Source of the DNA: Mucilaginibacter inviolabilis
GTDB lineage: Bacteria; Bacteroidota; Bacteroidia; Sphingobacteriales; Sphingobacteriaceae
Length of the DNA stretch: 64,000 bases
NCBI RefSeq assembly: GCF_011089895.1
Contig: NZ_JAANAT010000004.1
Span: forward strand, 496,001 to 560,000
Direction: 5' to 3'
Shown one piece after another: positions 1 through 9,188 of this stretch (its first letter is position 1; the number at the start of each line of letters is the position of its first letter). Both the position numbers and the translations under genes were made by a program. The notes beneath the pieces are model-generated. The model saw only the letters and a program-made list of their open reading frames with translations. It searched no databases and had not been told where the DNA came from.

Positions 1-51
1 TATGGTGCAGTGGCTTTGATTAACATGGATTTCAGATTTTCTTCTTTTTAA
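1..51 (+). CDS. C-terminal tail of an upstream protein, probably outer-membrane (partial)
   Basis: Frame 1 is open from the left edge and ends YGAVALINMDFRFSSF followed by TAA at 49-51. Alternating hydrophobic/polar residues and a terminal phenylalanine resemble the last strand of an outer-membrane beta-barrel. Only 16 residues are visible, so both the reading frame and the family are tentative. A 189-base AT-rich gap with a promoter separates it from glpD, so it is probably not in the glp operon. Confidence 0.4.
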   Translation, partial: YGAVALINMDFRFSSF

Positions 52-162
52 TTTCGTTTTGTTTTAAATGTGTTTCGATATGTGCTGTTTTGATATGATT
101 TTTATTCTAAATGGAAGTTTTTGTTCTCTTTTTGTTAAAAATTAATTATTAATTAGTTTTGT

Positions 163-194
163 TTTGTTTCTAATTGTTATTATTTATAAATTTG
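163..194 (+). promoter_or_regulatory. Bacteroidota-type promoter of the glp operon
   Basis: TTTG at 163-166 is followed after 20 bases by TAAATTTG at 187-194. This matches the known Bacteroidota primary sigma consensus (TTTG near -33, TAnnTTTG near -7). It would start transcription near 201, giving a leader of about 40 nt before the glpD ATG at 241. The rest of 52-240 is AT-rich with no other evident signal. Confidence 0.6.
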
Positions 195-240
195 ATTTAA
201 TAATCGAAACTGATTAATAAAATATAACAATATAAAGATC

Positions 241-1836
241 ATGGTTGCAACTAACAGAAGCGATATTGTAAAATCTATAACCGATACTAATAAAATTTGG
301 GATGTGGTGATAGTAGGCGGCGGGGCCACCGGTTTAGGTGCCGCGGTTGATGCCGCCTCCAGGGGCTATAAAACCTTGTTGTTAGAGCAGGCCGATTTTG
401 CCAAAGGTACATCCAGCCGAAGCACTAAGCTGGTGCATGGCGGAGTGCGCTACCTGGCCCAGGGCGATATCGGTCTGGTGCGTGAAGCTTTGTATGAGCG
501 CGGTCTGTTATTGAAAAATGCGCCGCACCTGGTAAAAAACGAATCGTTTGTTATTCCCAACTATGAATGGTGGGGAGGAGCCTTTTATACTATCGGTTTA
601 ACCATGTATGATCTGCTGGCCGGAAAACTTGGTTTTGGCCGCGCAAAACATATCTCTAAAAAAGAAGTGATCGGCAAGCTGCCAACTATCAACCAAAAAG
701 GTTTAAGGGGCGGGGTTGTATATCATGATGGTCAGTTTGATGATTCGCGCCTTGCAGTTAATCTGGCGCAAACCGCATTGGAGCAAGGAGCTACCGTATT
801 GAACTATTTTCGCGTAGTTAGCCTGATCAAAAACGATCAGCAGAAAATATCCGGGGTAATTACTACCGATATGGAAACCGATCAAACCTATACCATTAAA
901 TGTAAAACGGTTATTAACGCTACAGGTGTATTTGTTGATGACTTGTTGCAGATGGATAAACCCGGTAAAAAGCCGATGGTTAGGCCAAGCCAGGGTGTGC
1001 ACCTGGTGCTCGATAGGTCATTCATGCCAGGAGAAGATGCTATCATGATCCCCAAAACAGAAGACGGGCGGGTACTGTTTGCTGTGCCATGGCACGATAA
1101 ACTGGTAGTAGGTACAACAGATACCCCGCTTAATGAACATAGTCTGGAACCACGGGCTCTGGAAGAAGAGATCGACTTTATTATACGGACAGCCGAAAAA
1201 TATCTGACCAAAGCCCCAACCCGCCATGATGTGCTCAGTGTATTTGCCGGTTTGCGTCCATTGGCAGCTCCGGAAGGTGACTCATCAAAAACAAAGGAGA
1301 TTTCGCGTAGTCACAAATTATTGGTTTCCGATTCTGGCCTCATCACCATTACCGGTGGTAAATGGACAACTTACCGCAGGATGGGGCAGGATACTATTGA
1401 TAAAGCCATTGAAGTAGGTAAGCTGGAACCAAAGCCAAGTGTTACCAAGGACTTGTCGATACATGGCAGTAAGCTTAATGTTGACAGGAGCGATCATTTA
1501 TATGTGTATGGCAGCGACGAAGCTGAGCTACTGGCATTGGTAAATGAAAATGCCGAATGGGGTAAAAAAATGCACCCGGATATGCCTTATTTACAAGCCG
1601 AGGTGGTGTGGGGAGTAAGGCATGAAATGGCCCGTAATGTAGAAGATATCCTGGCACGCCGGGTACGGTCATTATTCCTGAATGCCCGTGCTGCCATTGA
1701 TATGGCCCCAACTGTAGCCGGTTTAATAGCCAAAGAACTCAATAAAGATGCCGCCTGGGAGAAGGAGCAGGTAGCGTCTTTTACCGTTTTAGCCAATGGT
1801 TACCTGCTTGAGCCTTATCAATCCAAAAAAGTATAA
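241..1836 (+). CDS. glpD: Glycerol-3-phosphate dehydrogenase/oxidase, FAD-dependent
   Basis: Oxidises sn-glycerol 3-phosphate to dihydroxyacetone phosphate at the inner face of the cytoplasmic membrane and passes electrons to the quinone pool. The Rossmann FAD site VVIVGGGATGLGAA lies near residues 22-35, followed by the family motif GTSSRSTKLVHGG and, near residue 370, ITGGKWTTYR, which are typical GlpD signatures. At 531 aa the length is normal and the C-terminal helical DAO_C domain is present. It is the first gene of glpD-glpK-glpF, so the operon covers uptake, phosphorylation and oxidation of glycerol. The ATG at 241 sits just before the conserved N-terminus and about 45 bases after a good promoter box. 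No GlpR-type repressor is adjacent. Confidence 0.96.
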   Translation: MVATNRSDIVKSITDTNKIWDVVIVGGGATGLGAAVDAASRGYKTLLLEQADFAKGTSSRSTKLVHGGVRYLAQGDIGLVREALYERGLLLKNAPHLVKNESFVIPNYEWWGGAFYTIGLTMYDLLAGKLGFGRAKHISKKEVIGKLPTINQKGLRGGVVYHDGQFDDSRLAVNLAQTALEQGATVLNYFRVVSLIKNDQQKISGVITTDMETDQTYTIKCKTVINATGVFVDDLLQMDKPGKKPMVRPSQGVHLVLDRSFMPGEDAIMIPKTEDGRVLFAVPWHDKLVVGTTDTPLNEHSLEPRALEEEIDFIIRTAEKYLTKAPTRHDVLSVFAGLRPLAAPEGDSSKTKEISRSHKLLVSDSGLITITGGKWTTYRRMGQDTIDKAIEVGKLEPKPSVTKDLSIHGSKLNVDRSDHLYVYGSDEAELLALVNENAEWGKKMHPDMPYLQAEVVWGVRHEMARNVEDILARRVRSLFLNARAAIDMAPTVAGLIAKELNKDAAWEKEQVASFTVLANGYLLEPYQSKKV

Positions 1837-1847
1837 ATAACCAAAGC

Positions 1848-1940
1848 CTCACGAAGCTCTCATATAATAATTCTCTCCAAAGGAGAGGACTTAAAATTGC
1901 TTTTTTGAACCCTCTCCTTTGGAAGGGGCAGGGTGAGGCC
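1848..1940. repeat. Intergenic inverted-repeat element (CTCTCCAAAGGAGAG family)
   Basis: Between glpD and glpK lies CTCTCCAAAGGAGAG (1873-1887), itself a hairpin, followed by CCTCTCCTTTGG at 1911-1922, which is complementary to 1877-1888. A related element with the same core and the same trailing GGACTTTAAG-like sequence occurs at 62183-62246. It is a dispersed repeat, although it could also attenuate readthrough from glpD into glpK. Confidence 0.6.
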
Positions 1941-1978
1941 AACCAATTATATTATAAAACCAAAGAAGAACGTAAATT

Positions 1979-3484
1979 ATGGAAGATTACATTTTAGCAT
2001 TAGACCAGGGAACTACCAGCTCGAGAGCTATAGTATTTGATCACAAGGGGCAAATTAAATCTGTTGCCCAAAAAGAATTTAAACAAATATTTCCTCAATC
2101 AGGTTGGGTTGAGCATGATCCGAATGAGATCTGGTCGACACAAGCCAGTGTAGCGGCAGAAGCCACCGTTAAGATGGGCATAAACGGTACCAATCTGAAA
2201 GCTATAGGTATTACTAATCAGCGTGAGACTACTATCGTATGGGATAGGAATACAGGCGAGCCGGTATATAATGCTATTGTTTGGCAGGATCGCCGTACCG
2301 CTGCTTTTTGCGATCAATTAAAACACGATGGGCATGAAGATATGATCCGTTCCAAAACAGGACTCGTGATCGATGCCTATTTCTCCGGATCAAAGATCAG
2401 GTGGATACTGGACAATGTAGAAGGTGCCCGTGCAAAGGCCGAGAAAGGCGAACTAGCATTTGGTACGGTAGATAGCTGGCTGGTATGGAAATTTACCCGC
2501 GGGCGTGTGCACATTACCGATGTCACCAATGCCTGCCGTACCATGCTTTTCAATATTCAAACTCAACAATGGGATGATGAACTGATTGCTTTATTGGGTG
2601 TGCCCAAAAGTATGTTACCCGAAGTAAAACAATCCAGTGAAATATATGGTGAAACAGCAACAACCATCTTCGCCTCCAAAGTTCCTATCGCAGGTATCGC
2701 GGGCGATCAGCATGCTGCGCTTTTTGGGCAGATGTGTATTGAAAAGGCCATGGTTAAAAACACTTACGGAACCGGATGTTTTATGCTGATGAATATCGGC
2801 GATCAGTTTATCGAATCAAAAAATAATCTTTTAACTACCATTGCCTGGAAAATTAACGGGAAAATACAATATGCTTTTGAGGGCAGTATATTCATTGGCG
2901 GGGCAGTAGTACAATGGCTGCGCGACGGATTGGGCATCATCAAATCATCTGCCGATGTAGAAAAATTGGCCTCTGCAGTTGAGGATACCCAGGGTGTATA
3001 TTTTGTGCCTGCCTTTGCCGGTTTGGGTGCACCTTATTGGAAACCGGATGTTCGCGGGACTATTGTTGGCTTAAGCCGCGGAACTACTGCATCGCACATT
3101 GCCCGTGCAGCGTTAGAATCCATTGCGTACCAAACGATGGATGTACTCAAAGCGATGGAGGCTGATAGCGGGATGGAAATTAAAGAATTAAGGGTTGATG
3201 GTGGCGCTACGGCAAATGACCTGTTGATGCAGTTTCAGTCAAACCTGCTGAATTGTAAAGTGATCAGGCCAAATGTGGTTGAAACAACGGCCCTGGGTGC
3301 TGCATACCTGGCAGGTTTGGCGGTTGGATACTGGAAAAACGTGGAGGAAATACAACAGCTATGGAAATCAGAAAAGGAGTTTACGCCGGAGGCTGATCTT
3401 TCTGAGATTAAAAAAGGTATCAAAGGATGGAAAAAAGCTATTCATGCCGCTCAATCCTGGACCGATGAACTGCCTGAGGCTTAA
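1979..3484 (+). CDS. glpK: Glycerol kinase
   Basis: Phosphorylates glycerol with ATP to sn-glycerol 3-phosphate in the cytoplasm and so traps the glycerol imported by GlpF. The FGGY-kinase phosphate-1 motif [15 protein letters not shown] is at residues 7-21. [11 protein letters not shown] follows near residue 80. [13 protein letters not shown] lies near 240, [11 protein letters not shown] near 262 and the FGGY signature [19 protein letters not shown] near 405-420. The 501-aa length is standard for the family. It lies 142 bases after glpD and 36 bases before glpF on the same strand. No regulatory oddity is visible in the coding sequence. Confidence 0.97.
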   Translation: MEDYILALDQGTTSSRAIVFDHKGQIKSVAQKEFKQIFPQSGWVEHDPNEIWSTQASVAAEATVKMGINGTNLKAIGITNQRETTIVWDRNTGEPVYNAIVWQDRRTAAFCDQLKHDGHEDMIRSKTGLVIDAYFSGSKIRWILDNVEGARAKAEKGELAFGTVDSWLVWKFTRGRVHITDVTNACRTMLFNIQTQQWDDELIALLGVPKSMLPEVKQSSEIYGETATTIFASKVPIAGIAGDQHAALFGQMCIEKAMVKNTYGTGCFMLMNIGDQFIESKNNLLTTIAWKINGKIQYAFEGSIFIGGAVVQWLRDGLGIIKSSADVEKLASAVEDTQGVYFVPAFAGLGAPYWKPDVRGTIVGLSRGTTASHIARAALESIAYQTMDVLKAMEADSGMEIKELRVDGGATANDLLMQFQSNLLNCKVIRPNVVETTALGAAYLAGLAVGYWKNVEEIQQLWKSEKEFTPEADLSEIKKGIKGWKKAIHAAQSWTDELPEA

Positions 3485-3520
3485 TTAATTTGATTATTCA
3501 CCATTAATTTTAATTTCAAT

Positions 3521-4252
3521 ATGTCACCATTCATAGCTGAGTTGTTGGGCACCATGTTGCTTATACTTTTAGGCGATGGCGTAGTTGCCAACGTTGTTTT
3601 AAATGATACCAAAGGGAATAATAGCGGTTGGATAGTTATCACCACCGCCTGGGGACTGGCTGTTTTTGTAGGTGTGGTTGTAGCCGGGCCATATAGCGGG
3701 GCGCATTTAAATCCCGCGGTTACCATAGCCTTGGCCATTGCCGGTAAATTTGCCTGGGCCAGTGTGCCAATTTATATAGCTGCACAGCTTTTAGGGGCCT
3801 GTTTGGGCGCTTTTTTAGTGTGGTTGATGTACTACGACCATTTTCAACGCACCAATAATCCAGGCGGGATATTAGCTGTTTTTTGTACCGGGCCTGCAGT
3901 TCGTAATTACAAATCAAACATAGCTAGCGAGATCATCGGTGCATTTGTGCTACTCTTTACCATATTTTATATATCAGGCGCAGAGATCACCCCAAGTAAA
4001 ACACCTGTTGGTTTAGGATCGGTGGGTGCCATTCCTGTGGCTTTACTGGTTTGGGTAATTGGCTTGTCACTCGGTGGTACCACGGGCTATGCCATTAATC
4101 CGGCCCGTGACCTGGGGCCACGCATTATGCATGCTATTTTACCCATCAAGAGCAAGGGTACCAGCGATTGGGCGTATGCCTGGATACCTGTGATAGGCCC
4201 TGTAATTGGTGCTGCGATAGCTGCCTTTTTATATACTAACCTGGGTCATTAA
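3521..4252 (+). CDS. glpF: Glycerol uptake facilitator (MIP family aquaglyceroporin)
   Basis: Inner-membrane channel for glycerol. It has the two pore-lining NPA boxes of the MIP family, HLNPAVTIALA near residue 66 and GYAINPARDLGPR near residue 190. The Asp after the second NPA-Arg (NPARD) is the residue that usually separates glycerol facilitators from strict aquaporins. About six hydrophobic segments are visible and the length of 243 aa is usual. It follows glpK by 36 bases, so the same transcript encodes import and phosphorylation. Confidence 0.94.
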   Translation: MSPFIAELLGTMLLILLGDGVVANVVLNDTKGNNSGWIVITTAWGLAVFVGVVVAGPYSGAHLNPAVTIALAIAGKFAWASVPIYIAAQLLGACLGAFLVWLMYYDHFQRTNNPGGILAVFCTGPAVRNYKSNIASEIIGAFVLLFTIFYISGAEITPSKTPVGLGSVGAIPVALLVWVIGLSLGGTTGYAINPARDLGPRIMHAILPIKSKGTSDWAYAWIPVIGPVIGAAIAAFLYTNLGH

Positions 4253-4293
4253 CATATAAACCAATTATTATTTCTTTTTAAAACCAGAGTTTT

Positions 4294-5076
4294 ATGAAAA
4301 CGATTTATAAAGTTGGCCTTTTGGCCATACTTGGGCTATGCCTTTGTCTTCAAAGTAGGGCCCAGGACACCACAGCAAGGAAAAAAGACTCAATTGTTGT
4401 AAAAAAATATCGCCCGTTTGATGCTAATTTACAGGTAAGATCATTATATATATGGCGCGGATTTAAGGTGTCAAATGCTCCTATAACCGACGTAGATATG
4501 CATTATACCACCCGCGATGGCAGTTTTGCTGTGGGCTTTTGGGGCGGTGCGGGTTTTACGGGTGATTACAAAGAGTTTGACTACTACGTAAGCTATAAAG
4601 ATAAAAAATCAGGCTTCAGCGCCTCGGTATGGGATATTAACAATTTTACCAATTATCCCAATGCCGATCTGTTTAACTATAATAAAGCAAGCACATCACA
4701 CTTTATTGATGTTACTGTAGGCTATCAATTTAAAGATTCATTTCCGCTGAGTATCAATTGGAGCACCATTGTGCAGGGGCGGGATACCTATGTGAAAAGT
4801 AATGGTGATTTAGGCAATGCCTACTCTAATTATGTGATATTGGATTATAGACTGTGGAAAGAGGGAACCTCTGATCTGCACATTTTTGCAGCAGGTGCCT
4901 TCGCTTTTGGTCGTGATCAAAACTTTTACGGATCAAAACCTAATATTGTAAATACAGGTTTAACGTTTGATAAGGATCTGGTGCTTTTCAATTATCACCT
5001 GCCAATTTCCGCGACAGCTATGTTTAGTCCGGAACATAAATATGGCGCATTACAATTGATCATGAATGTTTTTTAA
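4294..5076 (+). CDS. Outer-membrane beta-barrel protein downstream of glpF
   Basis: A signal peptide (MKTIYKVGLLAILGLCLCLQSRAQ) precedes about 235 residues of alternating short beta-strand-like segments. These include LQVRSLYIWRGFKVSN, which resembles the opening strand of the Gcw_chp (TIGR02001) family, and the chain ends ALQLIMNVF with a terminal Phe, a typical barrel-assembly signal. It lies 41 bases after glpF on the same strand, so co-expression with glycerol uptake is likely. An attractive inference is an outer-membrane pore for glycerol or glycerol phosphodiesters, but nothing in the sequence proves the substrate. Confidence 0.75.
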   Translation: MKTIYKVGLLAILGLCLCLQSRAQDTTARKKDSIVVKKYRPFDANLQVRSLYIWRGFKVSNAPITDVDMHYTTRDGSFAVGFWGGAGFTGDYKEFDYYVSYKDKKSGFSASVWDINNFTNYPNADLFNYNKASTSHFIDVTVGYQFKDSFPLSINWSTIVQGRDTYVKSNGDLGNAYSNYVILDYRLWKEGTSDLHIFAAGAFAFGRDQNFYGSKPNIVNTGLTFDKDLVLFNYHLPISATAMFSPEHKYGALQLIMNVF

Positions 5077-5128
5077 ACAATTCCAGGCTTGTTGAGGAGA
5101 ATTTTATGGGGCAGGGAGCGCGTTTATG

Positions 5129-6160
5129 TTAACGCTGTTTCTGAGATGATGCGCGTGCAATCAGTTCAGTTTCTACTTGTTCTGTAGTAAATTCCTCAAC
5201 AGGCCATTTGCTTTCAATGGTCTTGATCAGCATTTCGGTAGCCAGCTGCCCTATTTGAAATGCCGGTTGCCTTACCACGGTTAGCGGCGGGTCAAACAAC
5301 TCAGCCACGTCAGAATTTGTAAAACCGGCAATAGCTATGTCGTCAGGGACTTTAATACCGAGCTTTTTTAAAATATGCATGCAACTGATAGTAAGGCGGT
5401 CGCTGCCAACGAAAATAGCTTCGGGCCTGTCGTCCATATTTAATAATTCTTTAAGGGCAAACTCTACCTCATCCTGAATCATACCTCCGTGATTACAATG
5501 TTTTAGATAACCAGGTTTAAAATCAAGGTTATGTTTATCAAGCGCTGCCTTAAAACCGTTGAACCTTTCCCTTGTGATCGACAGGTTATTCGAACTGGTG
5601 AGGTGGGCTATTTTTTTGAAACGGGTATTGATTAAAAGCTCTGCAGCATCAAATGATCCTTTATAGTTGTTAGCGATTACTTTATGGGTATTAACATCCG
5701 CTGCAACACGGTCGAAGAATACGATAGGAAATCCTTTTTCGTGCAGATATTGATATTGTGAAGTATCGGTTGTTTCGGCAGATAGGGAAACCAGCAAGCC
5801 ATCTACATGTCTTGATAATAGGTGCTTTACATTGGTGCATTCCCGGTCAAATGACTCATGTGTTTGAGTGATGATAACATGATACCCGCGGTTATAGGCA
5901 ATCGATTCGATCCCATTAATAGCCTGCGAAAAATAAGTATTGGCAACCTCGCATACCACAACACCAATGGAGTGGCTCTTTTGTTCTTTAAGACTCAACG
6001 CTATGGGGTTTGGCCTGTAATTTACTTTCTCAGCATACTCCAGTACCAATTTCTTGGTTTCGGCACCTATTTCATAACTCCCATTTAAAGCTCTTGAAAC
6101 TGTTGATGTGGACAGACCCAGAGCCTTTGCTATATCTTTTATGGTATAAGATTCGAACAT
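5129..6160 (-). CDS. LacI-family transcriptional regulator
   Basis: The N-terminal LacI helix-turn-helix (residues 6-30, TIKDIAKALGLSTSTVSRAL) and hinge are followed by a periplasmic-binding-protein-like sensor domain to residue 343. It is divergent from uxaB across a 307-base region that contains a double LacI-type palindrome at 6290-6327. The most economical reading is control of uxaB and probably of itself by a hexuronate or related sugar acid. The gene converges on the glp operon barrel gene, with 52 bases between stops. The effector identity is inference. Confidence 0.92.
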   Translation of the reverse strand: MFESYTIKDIAKALGLSTSTVSRALNGSYEIGAETKKLVLEYAEKVNYRPNPIALSLKEQKSHSIGVVVCEVANTYFSQAINGIESIAYNRGYHVIITQTHESFDRECTNVKHLLSRHVDGLLVSLSAETTDTSQYQYLHEKGFPIVFFDRVAADVNTHKVIANNYKGSFDAAELLINTRFKKIAHLTSSNNLSITRERFNGFKAALDKHNLDFKPGYLKHCNHGGMIQDEVEFALKELLNMDDRPEAIFVGSDRLTISCMHILKKLGIKVPDDIAIAGFTNSDVAELFDPPLTVVRQPAFQIGQLATEMLIKTIESKWPVEEFTTEQVETELIARASSQKQR

Positions 6161-6289
6161 AATTTAGCGTACTGGTGTTTCAAGAGACCAGCATAATCAT
6201 TGGTTTATAATAGGGGTTCACGGTTATTGGGCTAAGTTAACGTAAAATTACACATCTCCTATGCCGATTTGGATACAATTGAATGCGCT

Positions 6290-6327
6290 AAACCGTGCAA
6301 ACGTTTCCGGGAACGTTTGCACGGTTT
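6290..6327. promoter_or_regulatory. Double LacI-type operator between lacI-like gene and uxaB
   Basis: The 38-base block is an inverted repeat with 16 matching bases per arm. Each arm itself contains a LacI-family half-palindrome centred on CG (GCAAACGTTTCC on the left, GGAACGTTTGC on the right). It lies 129 bases from the regulator start and 140 bases from the uxaB start. LacI-family operators typically have this CG-centred form, so binding by the adjacent regulator is likely, possibly by two dimers. The remainder of 6161-6467 holds only the small hairpin at 6384-6411. Confidence 0.75.
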
Positions 6328-6383
6328 TAATGCGGTATATCTTTTTTTTATTAGCTACTTGTACTTAACCTTGTTTAGTAATT

Positions 6384-6411
6384 AAGCTTTACCGTTGATT
6401 TGGTAAGGCTT
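6384..6411 (+). promoter_or_regulatory. Short inverted repeat in the uxaB leader
   Basis: AAGCTTTACC (6384-6393) faces GGTAAGGCTT (6402-6411) with one mismatch over 10 bases and an 8-base spacer, 56 bases before the uxaB ATG. It could be a second operator or a leader hairpin; it has no poly-T tract and is not a terminator for the plus strand. Confidence 0.35.
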
Positions 6412-6467
6412 ATTGTCTAATAACTATCAACCAACAAAACCGATAAATCCATTTTTTTATTGAGTAC

Positions 6468-7931
6468 ATGATCTTATCAAGATATAATTTAAACAAAATC
6501 AATTTGCCGGAGCAGAGCCTTCCTGGCGAGCGAATATTTGAACTTCCTGAAAAAGTGTTACAATTTGGCACCGGAGTGCTTTTACGCGGTTTGCCAGATT
6601 ATTTTATCGATAAAGCCAATCGTAACGGCATTTTTAATGGTAGAATAGTAGTCGTAAAGTCGACCGATACAGGTTCTGCAACTGATTTTGATAAACAGGA
6701 TGGTTTGTATACCGTTTACACAAAAGGTATTGAAAACGGAAAAGAAATAAATGAGCAGGTTATATGCTCGGCCATTAGTCGCGTATTATCGGCTACAAAC
6801 GATTGGAACGCCATTTTAGAAGTTGCTCAAAGTCCTCATTTACAGGTTGTGATCTCCAATACCACAGAAGTGGGTATTAAATTGGTAAAAGAAGATATCA
6901 GCAAGCATCCTCCTGAATCGTACCCAGGGAAATTACTGGCTGTTTTATATAAGCGATACCAGGCTTTTAATGGTAGTGCCGATAGCGGATTGATTATTAT
7001 ACCTACCGAGCTGATAACGGATAACGGTAAAAAATTAGAGTCGATCATATTGGAACTGGCACATCTGAACAAGCTGGAGCCTGCATTTATGGATTGGCTG
7101 GAAAGCCATAACCGATTTTGTAACTCACTGGTTGATCGTATAGTACCCGGGAGGCCAGATAAGGCCCTTAACGATGAACTGGAAACAAAAAGTGGTTATA
7201 CAGACAACTTAAGTATCATCGCAGAACCATATAGTCTGTGGGCAATTGAAGGTGATGATCATATAAAATCGGTATTATCATTTTATGAAGCTGATGAAAG
7301 TGTTGTCATTACGTCTGACATTGAATTATTCAGGGAACTTAAATTACGCTTACTGAACGGGACGCATAGTTTAAGCTGCGCCTGGGCCATCTTACAGGGT
7401 TTTGTCACGGTAAAAGAAGCCATGAGTGATGATGCTTTTTTAAATTTCATCACACCGTTAATATTTAACGAGATATTGCCCGCTATACCCTATAAAATTG
7501 ATGAAAATATAGCAGTCGATTTTGCCGGCAAGGTGCTCGACAGGTTTCGTAACCCATACATCAGGCATGAATGGTTAAGTATTTCGGTACAATACACTAC
7601 CAAGATCAAAATGAGGGTGATTCCATTGTTATTGAATCATTATAAGCTAAATAACAGCATCCCGGAGCATATGGTACTGGGCTTTGCTGCTTTCATCCGG
7701 TTTATGCAAATCAAATTAAATAACGATGGCCATTACACCGGAAAAATAAACGAGCGGGAGTATCGCGTTACCGATAACCTTGCTGAATACTTTGCAACGG
7801 TTTGGACAAATACAGGAGCCGATGAAGCTATACACCACATATTAACTAATACGGAACTTTGGGATACCGATCTTACCACTTTGCCAGGATTTAAAGAAGC
7901 AGTAATTGAACGATTTAATAGTTTTAAATAG
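6468..7931 (+). CDS. uxaB: Tagaturonate reductase (mannitol dehydrogenase superfamily)
   Basis: Interconverts D-tagaturonate and D-altronate with NAD(H) in galacturonate catabolism. The N-terminus has the polyol-dehydrogenase/UxaB pattern KVLQFGTGVLLRG (residues 29-41) for nucleotide binding. The C-terminal half has LRLLNGTHSLSCAWAILQG, which carries the catalytic Asn/His region of the family. At 487 aa the length matches UxaB proteins (about 480). It stands alone here: no uxaA, uxaC or uronate isomerase gene is in the window. Fructuronate reductase (UxuB) is a related alternative, but the opening VLQFGTGVLLRGLPDYF is UxaB-like. Confidence 0.85.
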   Translation: MILSRYNLNKINLPEQSLPGERIFELPEKVLQFGTGVLLRGLPDYFIDKANRNGIFNGRIVVVKSTDTGSATDFDKQDGLYTVYTKGIENGKEINEQVICSAISRVLSATNDWNAILEVAQSPHLQVVISNTTEVGIKLVKEDISKHPPESYPGKLLAVLYKRYQAFNGSADSGLIIIPTELITDNGKKLESIILELAHLNKLEPAFMDWLESHNRFCNSLVDRIVPGRPDKALNDELETKSGYTDNLSIIAEPYSLWAIEGDDHIKSVLSFYEADESVVITSDIELFRELKLRLLNGTHSLSCAWAILQGFVTVKEAMSDDAFLNFITPLIFNEILPAIPYKIDENIAVDFAGKVLDRFRNPYIRHEWLSISVQYTTKIKMRVIPLLLNHYKLNNSIPEHMVLGFAAFIRFMQIKLNNDGHYTGKINEREYRVTDNLAEYFATVWTNTGADEAIHHILTNTELWDTDLTTLPGFKEAVIERFNSFK

Positions 7932-7960
7932 GCCAAGGGTTCGTCAAACTATATAAGCTG

Positions 7961-8845
7961 TCAGGAATTAAAACTGGCATAGGCTCTTACCGGGAACGTA
8001 CCTGCACCTTTAAATTTGGGTGGTACAGCGTTGAATTTGTAGCCACTTTCCGGTAGTTTATCCAGATTGCAAAGGTGCTCAACTATCAATATTTCGGCGC
8101 CCAGTAAAGTGGTATGTACCGGGCGGCTTTTGCCCCGGGTATCATCTATGTTGTGGCTATCGATTCCAACCAATTTTACATTGCATTCTTCCAGATATTC
8201 GGCGGCCTCAGCGGTAAGGTAGGGATGGCCTTCAAAGTATTGAGGTGTGTTCCAGTGTTTTGCCCATCCAGTATAAACCAATACTGCCTTGTTCCGGATC
8301 TCTTTGCCAGTAAAATAGCTCTTGCCGATTTCGGTTGCATTTTCGGCATTAATGGTGATGGCATCAAGATCAGCAAAACGCTCCAGTTCTATTTCGGATA
8401 AATCCTTGCCATGCTCAAAACGGTGGAATGGGCAGTCTATATAAGTGCCTGTATTGGTCACCATTTCTATTTTTCCTATCTGGAACTCCGTTCCCGGTTC
8501 ATAATTGGCTTTGGATTGCTCCCGACTTAGGTAATCGCAAATAATAGGCGAGGGCAGGCCTTTATAAGTAACCAGCCCATCGAAAATGGTATGACTCAGA
8601 TCGATGTATTTATCATCGGGTAAAATATTAACTGGCTGGCGTTTATGTGGTTCGTCGATGTAGTATTTATTCAGGATAGCAACTTTACCAACCATCAGCA
8701 ATTGCATATCGTTTACAATATAGTCGGCCAGTTCCTGGTCGCTGATGGTATCGCCGGCAATATCCAGCCGGAAATCCTGGCCCTGGATACCACCGCCATT
8801 GGTGAAAGAAATATCAAAATCAAAAACTACTCTTTTATCGGGCAT
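7961..8845 (-). CDS. Cyclase-family metal-dependent hydrolase (kynurenine formamidase-like fold)
   Basis: It belongs to the PF04199 cyclase family, whose best-known member hydrolyses N-formylkynurenine. After a 70-residue N-terminal extension come YIDLSHTIFDG (residue 80) and NTGTYIDCPFH (131-141). The usual metal motif is HxGTHxDxPxH. Here the first two histidines are Asn131 and Tyr135, while Asp137 and His141 are kept, so this is a variant subfamily and probably not a kynurenine formamidase. GIDSHNIDD and a late VEHLCNLDKL box are also present. It converges on uxaB with 29 bases between stops. The substrate is unknown. Confidence 0.8.
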   Translation of the reverse strand: MPDKRVVFDFDISFTNGGGIQGQDFRLDIAGDTISDQELADYIVNDMQLLMVGKVAILNKYYIDEPHKRQPVNILPDDKYIDLSHTIFDGLVTYKGLPSPIICDYLSREQSKANYEPGTEFQIGKIEMVTNTGTYIDCPFHRFEHGKDLSEIELERFADLDAITINAENATEIGKSYFTGKEIRNKAVLVYTGWAKHWNTPQYFEGHPYLTAEAAEYLEECNVKLVGIDSHNIDDTRGKSRPVHTTLLGAEILIVEHLCNLDKLPESGYKFNAVPPKFKGAGTFPVRAYASFNS

Positions 8846-9101
8846 GGTTATTTATTCTGTTTTGGTGATGGGATGAATATGGTCAAAAAAACTTTTTAAA
8901 CCTCAAATTTTAACAATTTTTTGATCGAAACAGGGGTGAAAACAGCTTGAAAATTATTCAAAACCATCGATTTTAACACTTTTTAACAAATTTCAAGACC
9001 GTTTAGATGCGTTTTTTTTGGTTTAAAAAGTATTAAATAATTGATTGTCAAATAACTATATGCCAAACGGGCGGTTTTTGGTCTTGTTTCCACCTTAACA
9101 A

Positions 9102-9140
9102 AACAGCCCGGATGCCTTATAAAAAGACATCCGGGCTGTT
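9102..9140. terminator. GC-rich hairpin in the 8846-9333 gap
   Basis: AACAGCCCGGATG (9102-9114) pairs perfectly with CATCCGGGCTGTT (9128-9140) around a 13-base loop. No long poly-T follows on either strand, so a terminator role for the minus-strand MFS gene ending at 9334 is only plausible. The 488-base gap otherwise holds a dispersed repeat (9189-9279) and AT-rich sequence upstream of the cyclase gene, where I find no exact TAnnTTTG box. Confidence 0.45.
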
Positions 9141-9188
9141 GATTGATATAAAGATACGGAAAATTTTAGTAGGATAAAAGTTTCAGAG

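Noticed and set aside
5092-5140. Terminator between the glp barrel gene and the lacI-like gene
   Set aside because: Only a weak 5-bp GCGTT/AACGC pairing with no T-run.
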